The notes below the pieces were generated by a model. That model had not been told where the DNA came from. It did not search any database and worked only from the letters and a program-made list of their open reading frames with translations. DNA of 61,640 nucleotides from Flavipsychrobacter sp. (GTDB lineage: Bacteria > Bacteroidota > Bacteroidia > Chitinophagales > Chitinophagaceae), in contig JAOQAP010000211.1 in assembly GCA_025963465.1 (NCBI GenBank), positions 1 through 61,640 on the forward strand. Direction: 5' to 3'. The number at the start of each line of letters is the position of its first letter. Positions within the stretch are counted from its first letter, which is position 1. Made by a program: the position numbers and the translations under genes. This document shows, in pieces, positions 25,400-34,700 of the stretch.

Positions 25400-26565
25400 C
25401 ATTAGTTTTCTGGATAAGCCTTTTTATTGTTTTCTATACCTTCTTCGGGTATGGTGTACTGCTGTATTTCCTGGTGAAACTGCGCACCATAGTAATGGGT
25501 AAAAGGCAGCTACCTGACAACGGTGGCATATGGCCTACGCTTACAGTAATAGTAGCTGCATACAATGAAGAAGATTTTATTATTGAGAAGATAAATAATA
25601 CACTCGCGCTTAACTACCCGCAAGACAAGCTGCATTTCATTTTTGTGACAGATGGCTCCAATGACCGTACCCCTGAACTGGTAGCGGGTTTCCCACAGAT
25701 AAAGCTGATGCATAGCCCTGAACGCAATGGCAAGATAGCAGCCATGCACCGTGCCATGCAGGAGGTGAGTACAGAGATCGTGATATTCACAGATGCCAAT
25801 ACGATACTTAACAAGGATGCGCTTACCAACATCTGCCGCCATTATAAAGACATATCTGTAGGGGCCGTTTCCGGCGAAAAGAGGGTGAATATAGAGAACG
25901 TGGAAGATGCCACAGCAGGGGAGGGTTTTTACTGGAAGTATGAATCGAAGCTGAAGACATGGGACTCTGAATTGTACTCCGTGGTGGGCGCTGCGGGCGA
26001 ACTGTTCAGTATACGCACACGCTTGTATGAACCTATACCGCAGGATACTATACTGGACGACTTCATGATATCTATGTTGATAGCAAAGAAGGGCTACCGT
26101 ATAGTGTATGAGCCAATGGCGTATGCTACAGAGAATGGCTCTGAAAATGTGCAGGAAGAACTGAAACGGAAGATAAGGATAGCTGCAGGTGGTATACAAT
26201 CTATCGTGCGGTTAAAATCGCTGCTCAGCCCTTTTGGTAATTTTGTGTTGTCGTTCCAGTACATCAGCCATCGTGTGCTGCGGTGGACGGTGACTCCCTA
26301 CCTGATGTTGCTGGCGTTGCTTACCAATATCCTGATCGCATTCCATCCGTCTATACCCATTATCTACTGGGTGCTGTTATATTGCCAGCTTGGTTTTTAT
26401 GCGTTGGCATTACTCGGCTGGATATTTGAAAAAAGGCAGGTGAGGATAAAGGTGCTGTTCATTCCTTACTACTTCTGCATGATGAACTACGCAGTGATGG
26501 CGGGCATCAGCCGCTACCGGAACGGATCGCAGAGTGCGGTGTGGGAGAAGGCGAAGAGGAAGTAA
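25396..26565 (+). CDS. Membrane-bound family 2 glycosyltransferase
   Basis: 389 residues. N-terminal membrane helix (about 3-25), GT-A domain with TLTVIVAAYNEEDFI, FVTDGSNDRTPEL, TDAN and DDFMISMLIAKKGYRIVYEP, then a RKIRIAAGGIQ segment and three or four C-terminal helices (from about 300). This is the layout of inner-membrane synthase-type GT2 proteins; the QxxRW motif of the 16975 enzyme is replaced here. Translation is coupled to the preceding gene by an ATGA overlap. Confidence 0.87.
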   Translation: MTLVFWISLFIVFYTFFGYGVLLYFLVKLRTIVMGKRQLPDNGGIWPTLTVIVAAYNEEDFIIEKINNTLALNYPQDKLHFIFVTDGSNDRTPELVAGFPQIKLMHSPERNGKIAAMHRAMQEVSTEIVIFTDANTILNKDALTNICRHYKDISVGAVSGEKRVNIENVEDATAGEGFYWKYESKLKTWDSELYSVVGAAGELFSIRTRLYEPIPQDTILDDFMISMLIAKKGYRIVYEPMAYATENGSENVQEELKRKIRIAAGGIQSIVRLKSLLSPFGNFVLSFQYISHRVLRWTVTPYLMLLALLTNILIAFHPSIPIIYWVLLYCQLGFYALALLGWIFEKRQVRIKVLFIPYYFCMMNYAVMAGISRYRNGSQSAVWEKAKRK

Positions 26566-26584
26566 TCTACTTTGTCTGTATTGA

Positions 26585-26983
26585 TTATTTTAATAGTCTT
26601 TTCTTTTGTGTTTCATATTCCTGCTCGTTTATTGCGCCCTTCTCTTTAAGCTCATATAGCTTTAGTAACTCATCGCTTGTTGAAATAGAAGGATTGTTTT
26701 TATTGCTACTATCATTATCACTTGGCATTATTAGATAGATAAGTATACCTGCGACGGTTCCAATGCCAGTACTTATGTATACCTTCTCTTTTATTGGCTG
26801 GAGTATATAGTTCGCTATATCTGAATCCAAACTAAAGAAGGCATTTATTGGAATATTTACACCTAGTATTTGCCCATACATTAAGTACCCAATAAAAAAG
26901 CCGCCGGCAGCACCCAAAAGGATCCACACAATAGCTGTCAATAAATTTCCTAAAAAATTTCCAGCAGAGGTTATTTCGCTCAT
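26585..26983 (-). CDS. SHOCT-domain membrane protein
   Basis: 132 residues. Two membrane helices (about 10-32 and 70-86) and a C-terminal SHOCT motif (LLKLYELKEKGAINEQEYE), the short helical domain often found at protein ends and linked to oligomerisation. It is convergent with the GT2 gene across 19 bp, and lies 37 bp downstream of the minus-strand polysaccharide genes, so it may be transcribed with them. Function unknown. Confidence 0.7.
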   Translation of the reverse strand: MSEITSAGNFLGNLLTAIVWILLGAAGGFFIGYLMYGQILGVNIPINAFFSLDSDIANYILQPIKEKVYISTGIGTVAGILIYLIMPSDNDSSNKNNPSISTSDELLKLYELKEKGAINEQEYETQKKRLLK

Positions 26984-27020
26984 CGTAATAGTTCAGTTTA
27001 TGTGGTTAAGAAAAAATAAA

Positions 27021-27857
27021 CTACAGATCCTTCCTTATCACTACCTCCTTTGGTGGGAATAATATCCTCTTTGCTCTCATGAATAATGCTTTCCAGAGGC
27101 CGCCGTCCATTTCTATGCGGCGGTCGGCGGTCCATACCATGGCATTTATATCGGTAACGCAGTGCAGTTTGCCAAAGCCTTTTTCTCTGAGCTTTACAGC
27201 CAGCCAGCCGTCTTCGTTGGCGCCGGGTGGGTGGTTGAAGCCCTCTACTTCCAGTCCTTCTGTGCGCCTGAACCCTGAGTTGAAGCCATACACGTTCACT
27301 GCTTCTTCGCGGAATCGTTTATTTACCCAGCGTACGGAATCTGCCATTTGCTCATAGAAATAATAGCTCGTTCGTGAAGTTACGCCTGTGGGTATGAATG
27401 CAAACCTGCCGTAGGTGATACAAGCATCGCCTGTTGCCAGTGGGGCTATCATTAGTTCTATCCAGTCGGGTGGGTATATGGAGTCGGCATCGGCGTTGAG
27501 CACATATTTTCCTTTGGCCACAGCCAGCCCTGCATTGCGTGCTGCTGTTATGCCCTGCTTCACTTCGGTAATGCAGGTCACACCCGTAGCTTTTACCAAC
27601 GCTTCTGTATTGTCCTTGGAGTTATTGTTCACCACTATTATCTCTACAGACCACTTTGTTCTGTTAGAGCTGAGGGATAAAAGTGTCCTGAGTATGTTCT
27701 TCTCTTCATTGTATGCCGGTATCACTACAGATACGTCCGAGGTACCTTTCAGCAGGGTAGCGTAGTGCTTCCTGATCAGTGAAGTATTTGCCTCATTGGT
27801 GGCATTGTCTGCCTCCCAAAGCAATTTTATAGGTGCGGGTATAACAACAGGTCTCAT
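27021..27857 (-). CDS. Family 2 glycosyltransferase
   Basis: 278 residues. An N-terminal 35-residue extension precedes the GT-A core: DVSVVIPAYNEEKNILRTL, IIVVNNNSKDNT, GITAARNAGL and LNADADSIYPP (the DxD region). No membrane helices. It overlaps the flippase gene stop by four bases (minus-strand ATGA), making it the last polysaccharide gene of the 35060-27021 minus-strand block. Confidence 0.87.
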   Translation of the reverse strand: MRPVVIPAPIKLLWEADNATNEANTSLIRKHYATLLKGTSDVSVVIPAYNEEKNILRTLLSLSSNRTKWSVEIIVVNNNSKDNTEALVKATGVTCITEVKQGITAARNAGLAVAKGKYVLNADADSIYPPDWIELMIAPLATGDACITYGRFAFIPTGVTSRTSYYFYEQMADSVRWVNKRFREEAVNVYGFNSGFRRTEGLEVEGFNHPPGANEDGWLAVKLREKGFGKLHCVTDINAMVWTADRRIEMDGGLWKALFMRAKRILFPPKEVVIRKDL

Positions 27858-29218
27858 GATACACCTTTAGGTTTTGACGTTAACTTAAGTTCCTTCCTGA
27901 TAAAATCACGTAATTCGTTATAGCCGGTCACTATTATGCCGGTTATAGTATGCGGCATATACCTGTTCAGGTGGTGATAACCAAACCAGATAGCCGCAAT
28001 GGTCATCAGGTAGTTGGCAATAACAATACCAAAGATATGCTTAAATACAAGGGTCAGTATAAGCCCCGCAATTGTTTTTACCACAAGCATAATGATCACC
28101 TTCTGAAAGTTCGTCTTTGTCTTGTGAATGATGTCCAGTGCCAGCCCGTTGAACCTGTCAATAGGGAATGTAATAGCCAGAATGAGTATCATGCCATAAG
28201 CATTGATGGCTTCCATCAGCGGTTCGCCATCATAACGGTGGCCGCCCATAAATTTGATGGCGATTACCCCACCTATAAATGCAAGGATATTGAAAGGGAT
28301 AAAGACAATGGTGAGCATACCCGCATACTTCTTGAATAGCTGTGTTACCTCCGCCATTTTACCTGCGTTATAAGCAATAGCCATTTCAGACATTCCTGTT
28401 GTTACAAAGGTACGTAAGGGGAGGTCTATGAGGCCCATAAAGCGCATGGCAAGGTTGTATATAGCTACCGCCGCAGGTCCTAATATAAAGTTGATGATCC
28501 AGGTATCTGAGCTGCCCAGCATACTGGAAAACATGGTGGTGCCAAATGTATACTTACCAAAATGGAATATCTCGCTGATCGTTTCTTTAGACCTGTGCAT
28601 TATATCTTTTATCCCCGAAAGATTAAAGACGATAGCTACTGCACTGGAAAAACAATTGGACAGGAAGTTAAATAGCAGTGCATTCTCGAGGCTGAATTTG
28701 TGCAAATAGATAAGGACAGAAAAAGCGACCAGGCTGCTCAGGCTATTCAGCAGCCGGAAGAGGAACATGGTCCCGTATTTTTCATTTGCCTGCATTCTCC
28801 AGAATGCCACATCTGCCGGCAGTGAGCTTAAAAAGGTCAGCCCTATCCACTTGATGCATACGATCAGTTCTGTGTTGGTAGTATATGGCAGGTAGGCCAG
28901 TGCTACGGCGTTTGCCACCAGCACAATAGAGGTAAGCAATATAGCCAGCACCCAAACGGAACCCAGCACATTTGCTGCTCGTTTCACAGCCGTACCTGCA
29001 TAAAATTTTACTGTCGCTGTGGCCAGGAACCCATACCGGGCAGCTTCACATAGCCCTACAAAGCTTTGCATGAAATACCAAGTGCCTGCTTCTGCCAGTG
29101 TGAGGTAATGAAATAAAATAAAGGAGGTGGCAAAACCTACCACCATCTGCACTCCATTGCCAAAGAGCACCAGAAAGTGCTTATTGTAATATCGTGATAG
29201 CTTTATTTTATCGATCAT
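27854..29218 (-). CDS. Wzx-type oligosaccharide flippase (MOP superfamily)
   Basis: 454 residues with about 12-14 membrane helices throughout. The N-terminus (KHFLVLFGNGVQMVVGFATSFIL) and the central ILGPAAVAIYNLAMRFMGLIDLPLR segment are typical of polysaccharide flippases that move undecaprenyl-linked repeat units to the periplasm. Together with the Wzy-like protein and two initiating transferases it makes a Wzx/Wzy-type pathway likely. Ends within the GT2 gene by overlap. Confidence 0.85.
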   Translation of the reverse strand: MIDKIKLSRYYNKHFLVLFGNGVQMVVGFATSFILFHYLTLAEAGTWYFMQSFVGLCEAARYGFLATATVKFYAGTAVKRAANVLGSVWVLAILLTSIVLVANAVALAYLPYTTNTELIVCIKWIGLTFLSSLPADVAFWRMQANEKYGTMFLFRLLNSLSSLVAFSVLIYLHKFSLENALLFNFLSNCFSSAVAIVFNLSGIKDIMHRSKETISEIFHFGKYTFGTTMFSSMLGSSDTWIINFILGPAAVAIYNLAMRFMGLIDLPLRTFVTTGMSEMAIAYNAGKMAEVTQLFKKYAGMLTIVFIPFNILAFIGGVIAIKFMGGHRYDGEPLMEAINAYGMILILAITFPIDRFNGLALDIIHKTKTNFQKVIIMLVVKTIAGLILTLVFKHIFGIVIANYLMTIAAIWFGYHHLNRYMPHTITGIIVTGYNELRDFIRKELKLTSKPKGVS

Positions 29219-29292
29219 TCAATGTAGTAGTAAGCACCGGTTACTGATTCGCTAAAACTGCTCAGCGCACAATTGTATTTATAGTTGCGCAC

Positions 29293-30483
29293 TTACACAT
29301 TTTCCTTCTGGAATAATGCTGGTATTGTTTTGAATATTAGTCCTATGTCGTACCAGAAGCTGTGGCTCTCTGCGTAAGTATTATCCAGCAGCAGTCGTTC
29401 ATCTTCAGACATTTCTCCTTTTCCTCTCTTTTCTACCTGCCATAGCCCGGTCATTCCTGCGGGTGCCAGGAAGCGGGATGCGTATTTATCTGTAGTTAAT
29501 TTCTCAGCTTCGTATAGCGGTAAGGGCCTGTTGCCTACTATGCTCATGTCACCTATCACAACGTTCCACAATTGTGGTAACTCATCTATGCTATAGTTGC
29601 GTATAAAGCGTCCCACTTTCGTGATGCGGGGGTCATTCTTTAGTTTAAAGAAAGCTGCATCGCCTTGCTGCTTTTTTGAATCGAGGTATTGCTTCTCGCA
29701 CCATTTTATATTGTCGGCATATATCATGCTCCTGCATGTTACGCCTGTGGCGGCGCATTCATCACACAGGTATACTATGTTCGATTCCTCTGCTGCTTTT
29801 TCGCCACTGCTATATTGGTTCAGGTGCTTCAGGTCTTTCAGTCTTTTGTCCGCATCTACGAACATAGACCTGAACTTATAGAATTTGAACACCCTGTAGC
29901 CTGTGCCTACCCGGTAAGAGTAATAGAACACAGGGCCCCTTGATTCCAACTTCATGATAATGATGACCAGCAGTATCAATGGCGACAGAAATATGAGTGC
30001 CATGCCTGAAAATACTATATCGAAAGATCTCTTGAGGAAAGGTGTTTTATATGCCGGGGTGTGCTTATTGTCGGTCTCTTTTTTCTGTATGGTTCGCCAG
30101 TATTGTATCAGGAAGTTGACCCTTGTTTCTATCTGTGGCAGGTTTAGCGGCATCAGGAATACATCTGCCACGCCACCCTGCATGGCTATCATAGCGAGGT
30201 TATTATCAAGCTTGTGAGACAGGAGGAAGAATGGAATGTGGCTTAATCCTTTCTTGCTAAGTATTTCGGCCAGGGTAACGCCTGAAGCGCCCATTACTTC
30301 ACTTTCGGCTATTACGGCAACTACATTTAGTTTTAACCGTTCATAGTCCTTGACCATATCATAAATGCTGTTGAACTGTACCAGCTTATGATTGCCTAAA
30401 AGGGCCCCCTTTAAAACATCATGAGTAGTATTGTTAAAGTTCAAAAGTGCGATAACACCCACACCCGCATTGCTATGCTGCAT
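29293..30483 (-). CDS. Sugar transferase with N-terminal pseudo-receiver domain
   Basis: 396 residues. Residues 8-128 follow the receiver-domain pattern, but the acidic pocket is lost, the phospho-acceptor position is Glu (E60), and the conserved Lys is Met (LMPLNLPQIETRV). Residues 148-396 are a bacterial sugar transferase: FLKRSFDIVFSG, a membrane helix (about 155-177), FKFYKFRSM, DELPQLWNVVIGDMSIVGNRPLP. A Cys-containing insert (CDECAATGVTC...WCEKQYLD, about 243-273) lies within it. It initiates lipid-linked sugar synthesis; the receiver-like part suggests control by protein contact rather than phosphorylation. Gene starts 12 bases after a response-regulator gene. Confidence 0.87.
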   Translation of the reverse strand: MQHSNAGVGVIALLNFNNTTHDVLKGALLGNHKLVQFNSIYDMVKDYERLKLNVVAVIAESEVMGASGVTLAEILSKKGLSHIPFFLLSHKLDNNLAMIAMQGGVADVFLMPLNLPQIETRVNFLIQYWRTIQKKETDNKHTPAYKTPFLKRSFDIVFSGMALIFLSPLILLVIIIMKLESRGPVFYYSYRVGTGYRVFKFYKFRSMFVDADKRLKDLKHLNQYSSGEKAAEESNIVYLCDECAATGVTCRSMIYADNIKWCEKQYLDSKKQQGDAAFFKLKNDPRITKVGRFIRNYSIDELPQLWNVVIGDMSIVGNRPLPLYEAEKLTTDKYASRFLAPAGMTGLWQVEKRGKGEMSEDERLLLDNTYAESHSFWYDIGLIFKTIPALFQKENV

Positions 30484-30494
30484 TTACCTGTTCA

Positions 30495-30911
30495 TTAAAA
30501 ATGTTTCGTGATCAATGACTTACCGTAACGTTTAAGTATCACGTTTATACGTACTTCCAGTTCCCTGGGATTAAAAGGCTTTACGATATAGTCATCTGCT
30601 CCGCCTTCCAGGCATTTTATCCTTGTTTCAGAGCCTTCTTCGCCGGAAAGTATAATAACAGGAATAGATTTGAATAAATTGCTGGCTTTTAATTGTATCA
30701 GCAATTCATAGCCGTTTAATTCAGGAGTATTCAGATCGCTGATGATAATGTCCGGTATATTGCCTTTTTGCATGTAAGCAAGTGCATCCATCCCGTTCTC
30801 AAAAGCGGTTACAACAAAATTATATTCTAATACAGTACAGAGTAAGGTCTTAATAGCCAGGTCATCTTCAATGATGATCAGTTGTTGCAGGCCCCGACTG
30901 TTTGCATTCAT
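30495..30911 (-). CDS. Single-domain response regulator (CheY-like)
   Basis: 138 residues, one receiver domain only. The acidic pair is ED/D in IIIEDD (15-17), the phospho-acceptor is D59 (IIISDLNTPELNG), the switch Ser is S89 (ILSGEE) and the Lys is K111 (VKPF). No output domain. Placed directly before the pseudo-receiver sugar transferase and downstream of a hybrid histidine kinase in the same block, so a phosphorelay controlling polysaccharide start is plausible. Confidence 0.93.
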   Translation of the reverse strand: MNANSRGLQQLIIIEDDLAIKTLLCTVLEYNFVVTAFENGMDALAYMQKGNIPDIIISDLNTPELNGYELLIQLKASNLFKSIPVIILSGEEGSETRIKCLEGGADDYIVKPFNPRELEVRINVILKRYGKSLITKHF

Positions 30912-31084
30912 AATTCAGATGATTATAATTCAATCTATTACATTAAAACAATATTATTTTAAATATAATAAACCTGAAAAATTCAGTACGCAAAATACAA
31001 TAAAAAAGTTAGCACAGGGTGTTTTTTACCGTGCTTAACTGCTTTCAAAAATAATTATTTAATTATTAACTCAATAACAATCCC

Positions 31085-31108
31085 AAAAAGTATTCTTTTG
31101 GTAATACT
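31085..31108 (-). terminator. Possible terminator after the acyltransferase
   Basis: On the minus strand AGTATT / AATACT forms a 6-bp stem around an 8-base loop and is followed by TTTTTGGG, 20 bases after the acyltransferase stop. Weak but correctly placed. If real, the response regulator and sugar transferase would have their own promoter in 30912-31084. Confidence 0.4.
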
Positions 31109-31127
31109 GGCAGGAAATGTACCGGCA

Positions 31128-31745
31128 TTATTCAGATCTTACCCATTCCTTTTTACCGGCATCGTATCTCTTTATTACTTTGGCCGGATTGCCCGCAGCT
31201 ATGGAATAGGCCGGAATGTCTTTGGTCACGACCGAGCCTGCCGCCACCACGCAATGCTTGCCTATAGTTACCCCAGCAGTTATCACTACATTAGCGGCAA
31301 TCCAGCAGTCATCAGCTATTGTTATCAGGGAGGTAGTTACCGGTTGCAGGTGAATTGGGGTTTCCGGGTCTTTATATTCGTGGTTCAGTCCACTGGCTAC
31401 TACATTCTGTGCCAGTATCACATTATTGCCTATTGTCACGGGGCCTATGATCACATTGCCCATACCTACCAGGCTATGGTTGCCTATAATAACATTACCT
31501 ACACCATTATTGATCGTGCAAAAGTCTTCTATGGTGGAATATTCGCCCAGTTCAAATTTATTGAATGGCAATATGTCCATTCTTGTGCGCCAGCCTACAG
31601 AGGAACCTTTTTTGTGGGTATGAAAAAAACGGTTCACGAATATCCTTACCCATAACCGTGGGCGTGCACCTCCTTTAGGCAGCAACATTCTGTGAACTAT
31701 CTTTTTTAATGTGGGATTACTTTTTATAGTACCTGCAATGGACAT
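31128..31745 (-). CDS. Hexapeptide-repeat acyltransferase (LbetaH family)
   Basis: 205 residues. The second half is built of hexapeptide repeats ([I/V]-G-x-x-x-x: TIGNNVIL, VIGNHSLVG, TIADDCWIAANVVITAGVTIGKHCVVAAGSVVTKDIPAYSIAAGNPAKVIKR), the left-handed beta-helix of O- and N-acetyltransferases. The catalytic His is probably in GLNHEY. It starts 15 bases after the hybrid kinase gene and would acetylate a sugar of the polymer or its precursor. Confidence 0.87.
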   Translation of the reverse strand: MSIAGTIKSNPTLKKIVHRMLLPKGGARPRLWVRIFVNRFFHTHKKGSSVGWRTRMDILPFNKFELGEYSTIEDFCTINNGVGNVIIGNHSLVGMGNVIIGPVTIGNNVILAQNVVASGLNHEYKDPETPIHLQPVTTSLITIADDCWIAANVVITAGVTIGKHCVVAAGSVVTKDIPAYSIAAGNPAKVIKRYDAGKKEWVRSE

Positions 31746-31760
31746 ATGATATTGTTGTTC

Positions 31761-34700
31761 CTAAACTAGTTCCTTTAATTGTATAAATGCTTTCTTCAGC
31801 GTATCGTTTACCTTTTGCACATTAACAGCGGTCACAGGACTTCCTGTTTTATCAGCTTCCAGTTCCCTGATCACATCTTTGAGCGGGTGAATGCCCATTG
31901 AATCTATATTCGATTTCATCTTATGGGCTACCTTGGCTACCTGTTCATAGTTTTCTTCTTCCAGCGCCTTTATTAGCGCAGCCAGACTCTGTGGCATGGT
32001 CTCCAGGAATATGCCCACGATCTTTTTTGTGAACACTGCGTCATCCTTACCTATGGTATTGATGAGCGAAAGGTCGTAAAGCTTTTCTGTATGTTCAGGC
32101 ACAGTGTCTTGTATGTGTTTGGTACCGGGTGCGATCTTCAATCGTAAGCTGTCATTCGTTTTAATGATCTCATTGATCACCGTAAACAACTTCTCTTCTG
32201 TATATGGCTTGGTAATATAGCCGTCCATTCCGATGCTCAGGTAACGGTTCCCATCACCTTTTAATGCGTTGGCTGTAAGCGCTATGATAGGTATAGATGA
32301 CTTGTCCTTGGCATTTAAGGTACGGATTTTTTTCGTAAGTGAAGATTTGTCGACAACCGGCTTAGCTGGCATATTCAGCGAGCGTATCAGTTTTGTAGCC
32401 GTAATGCCATCCATCTCCGGCATCTGTATGTCCATCAGTATCAGGTCGAAATATTGTTTCTGCACCTTTTCCAATGCCTCTTTACCATTGCCTACTATGG
32501 TCACTTCGCAGCCCCATGCCTCAAGTATATGCCTTACGAGGAACTGGTTGAGCTCTACGTCTTCCGCTACCAGTATCCTTATCGATTCCAGGTCTTTAAA
32601 GTTCAGGTTTGTATTGCCATCATCCGGCAACATTGATGCGTCACCTTTTTCATACGGTATGAAAAAAGTGAAGGTCGTTCCTTCGTTCACTTTGCTGGCT
32701 ACCGTTATTCTTCCGCCCTGCATTTCCACCAGGTTTTTGCATATGGTAAGGCCAAGGCCGGTGCCGCCGTACTTCCTGGTAGTATCGGACGATGCCTGTA
32801 CAAACGGGTTGAATATCTGCGACAGCCTGTCGGACTTGATGCCAATGCCCGTATCCTGTACCTGTATTTCTATAGTTACCTTTTTGCCTTCGTTCTTCTT
32901 ATAGTCAAGGTTAATAACTATTTCACCTTCTCTTGTAAACTTAAGTGCGTTGCTCAGCAGGTTGTTCAATATCTGGCTTAGCCTGAACGGGTCGCCTACT
33001 ACTACCAGGTCATCTGCAAGCGTGCTGTTCAGCAGCAGGTTTATATTTTTATCCTCAGCTTTAAACTGGAATGACTGTAACGTTGTGAATACTTTTTCCT
33101 CGAGTTTAAAAGGTATGGATTCAAGATCCAGCTTACCTGCGGCTATTTTTTCTATGTCCAGGACGTCATTTACTATTGTCAGCAGGTTATTGGCAGATTC
33201 CGATATCAGCTTGGTAAACTTTCTCTGCTGTTCATCAAGACCTGTTTTAGAAAGCAAATTAGCTATGCCCAGTATCCCGGTCATTGGGGTGCGGATCTCG
33301 TGGCTCATATTGGCCAGGAAGGTTTCCTTGGCTTTATGTGCATCCTCTGTTATTTTTTTGGCCTGCAGTAATTCTTTCTCCGTCTTGATACGGTCAGTAA
33401 TGTCCTGTGAGAATCCTACAATGTATGGTTCCGAGTTGTCTTCATGAACGGTGAAGTTCTTGTAGAGCAGGAATGTCTTTTTATTGTTCTTGCCTATTAC
33501 CCTGAATACTCCTGTTGCCGTACCCTCATTGATCACTTTTTCGAGGTAGCCGGTATAGAAGCTTTTGATGTCCTCCTTAGGCAAGAAGTCTGCCAGCAAC
33601 ATACCTGTCAGTTCTTCCTGCGAATGGCCCAGCAGCTCGCAGGTAGCAGGGTTTGCAGTAAGCAGTTTTCCGTTCAGGTCATGGGTACAAATAAAAGCCT
33701 GGCTGTAGTTGAACAGGTCCCTATACCTTTTCTCATTCAGCTTTACCTGGTCTTCTATCTTTTTACGGTCAGATATGTTCAGCCCGAAGCCTATGACCTG
33801 CATTACTTCGCCCTGTTCATTGAGTACAGGGTACATATTGCGCAGGTGGTATTCCACAGACCCATCAGGCATCGTCATTTTTTCTTCCCAGTTATTCAGC
33901 CTTTTTGAGCTGATCACTTTGTTAAATACCGCTCTCCGTTCTGTTGCAAGGCTCATTGGCTTGTTGCGGTATATGCAAAAATCCTCGTCCCTTTTGCCTA
34001 TCATCCATTTACGCAATTCCTTGTCCTTCATTGCCATAGGATTGATGAACAGGTATTCATGTTCCGGGCTGAAGGCTACTATATCGGCAGGTATATTATT
34101 GAGTACATTTTCATAGAACACCTTTTGCTGCTCCAGCTTCTGCTCTGCGTTCAGCTGTTCAGTAACATCCAGGTATTGCCATAAGTGACCTTCATATTTC
34201 CCGTCGAGAAGAATAGGAACATAATCTCTTTTAAAGAAGCGTCCGTCTGCCAGTTCTACCAACTCATTGATCACTGATTGCTTTTCGTCCAGTATATTTT
34301 GTATCCTTGCTATTGCTGCGTCAGGATCCTTATACAGGTGCTTGCTTTGCTTGCCTATAAAGGTATAGTTAAACCCTACCAGCTGTTCCGGAGTTTGTGC
34401 GATACCCAGGAACCTGCAGAATTTGTCGTTCACAAGTATTATCTTGTTATCTGCCCCCTCTACCACTATACCGGAGTCCAGGTTTTTGATCAGGAATGCC
34501 AGGCGACTGGCTGTTTCCTTCAATTGCAGCTCCAGTTGCTTCTGCTGCTCTATGAATTTTTCACTGTTCTTTATAGCGTCTTTTTGTTCGCTTACTGTGT
34601 CCAGCAGCCCTTGTATATTGTTGCTGGCTATCTCCTGGGCTTTAAGGTTGCTTAGCTGGCTTATGAGAGAGTCATGCTTTGCATAGTCGTTAAGTGTCAG

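Noticed and set aside
32269-32904. 211-aa plus-strand frame opposite the hybrid kinase
   Set aside because: Antisense shadow of the ATPase and receiver coding sequence, Ser/Leu-rich as expected of such frames.
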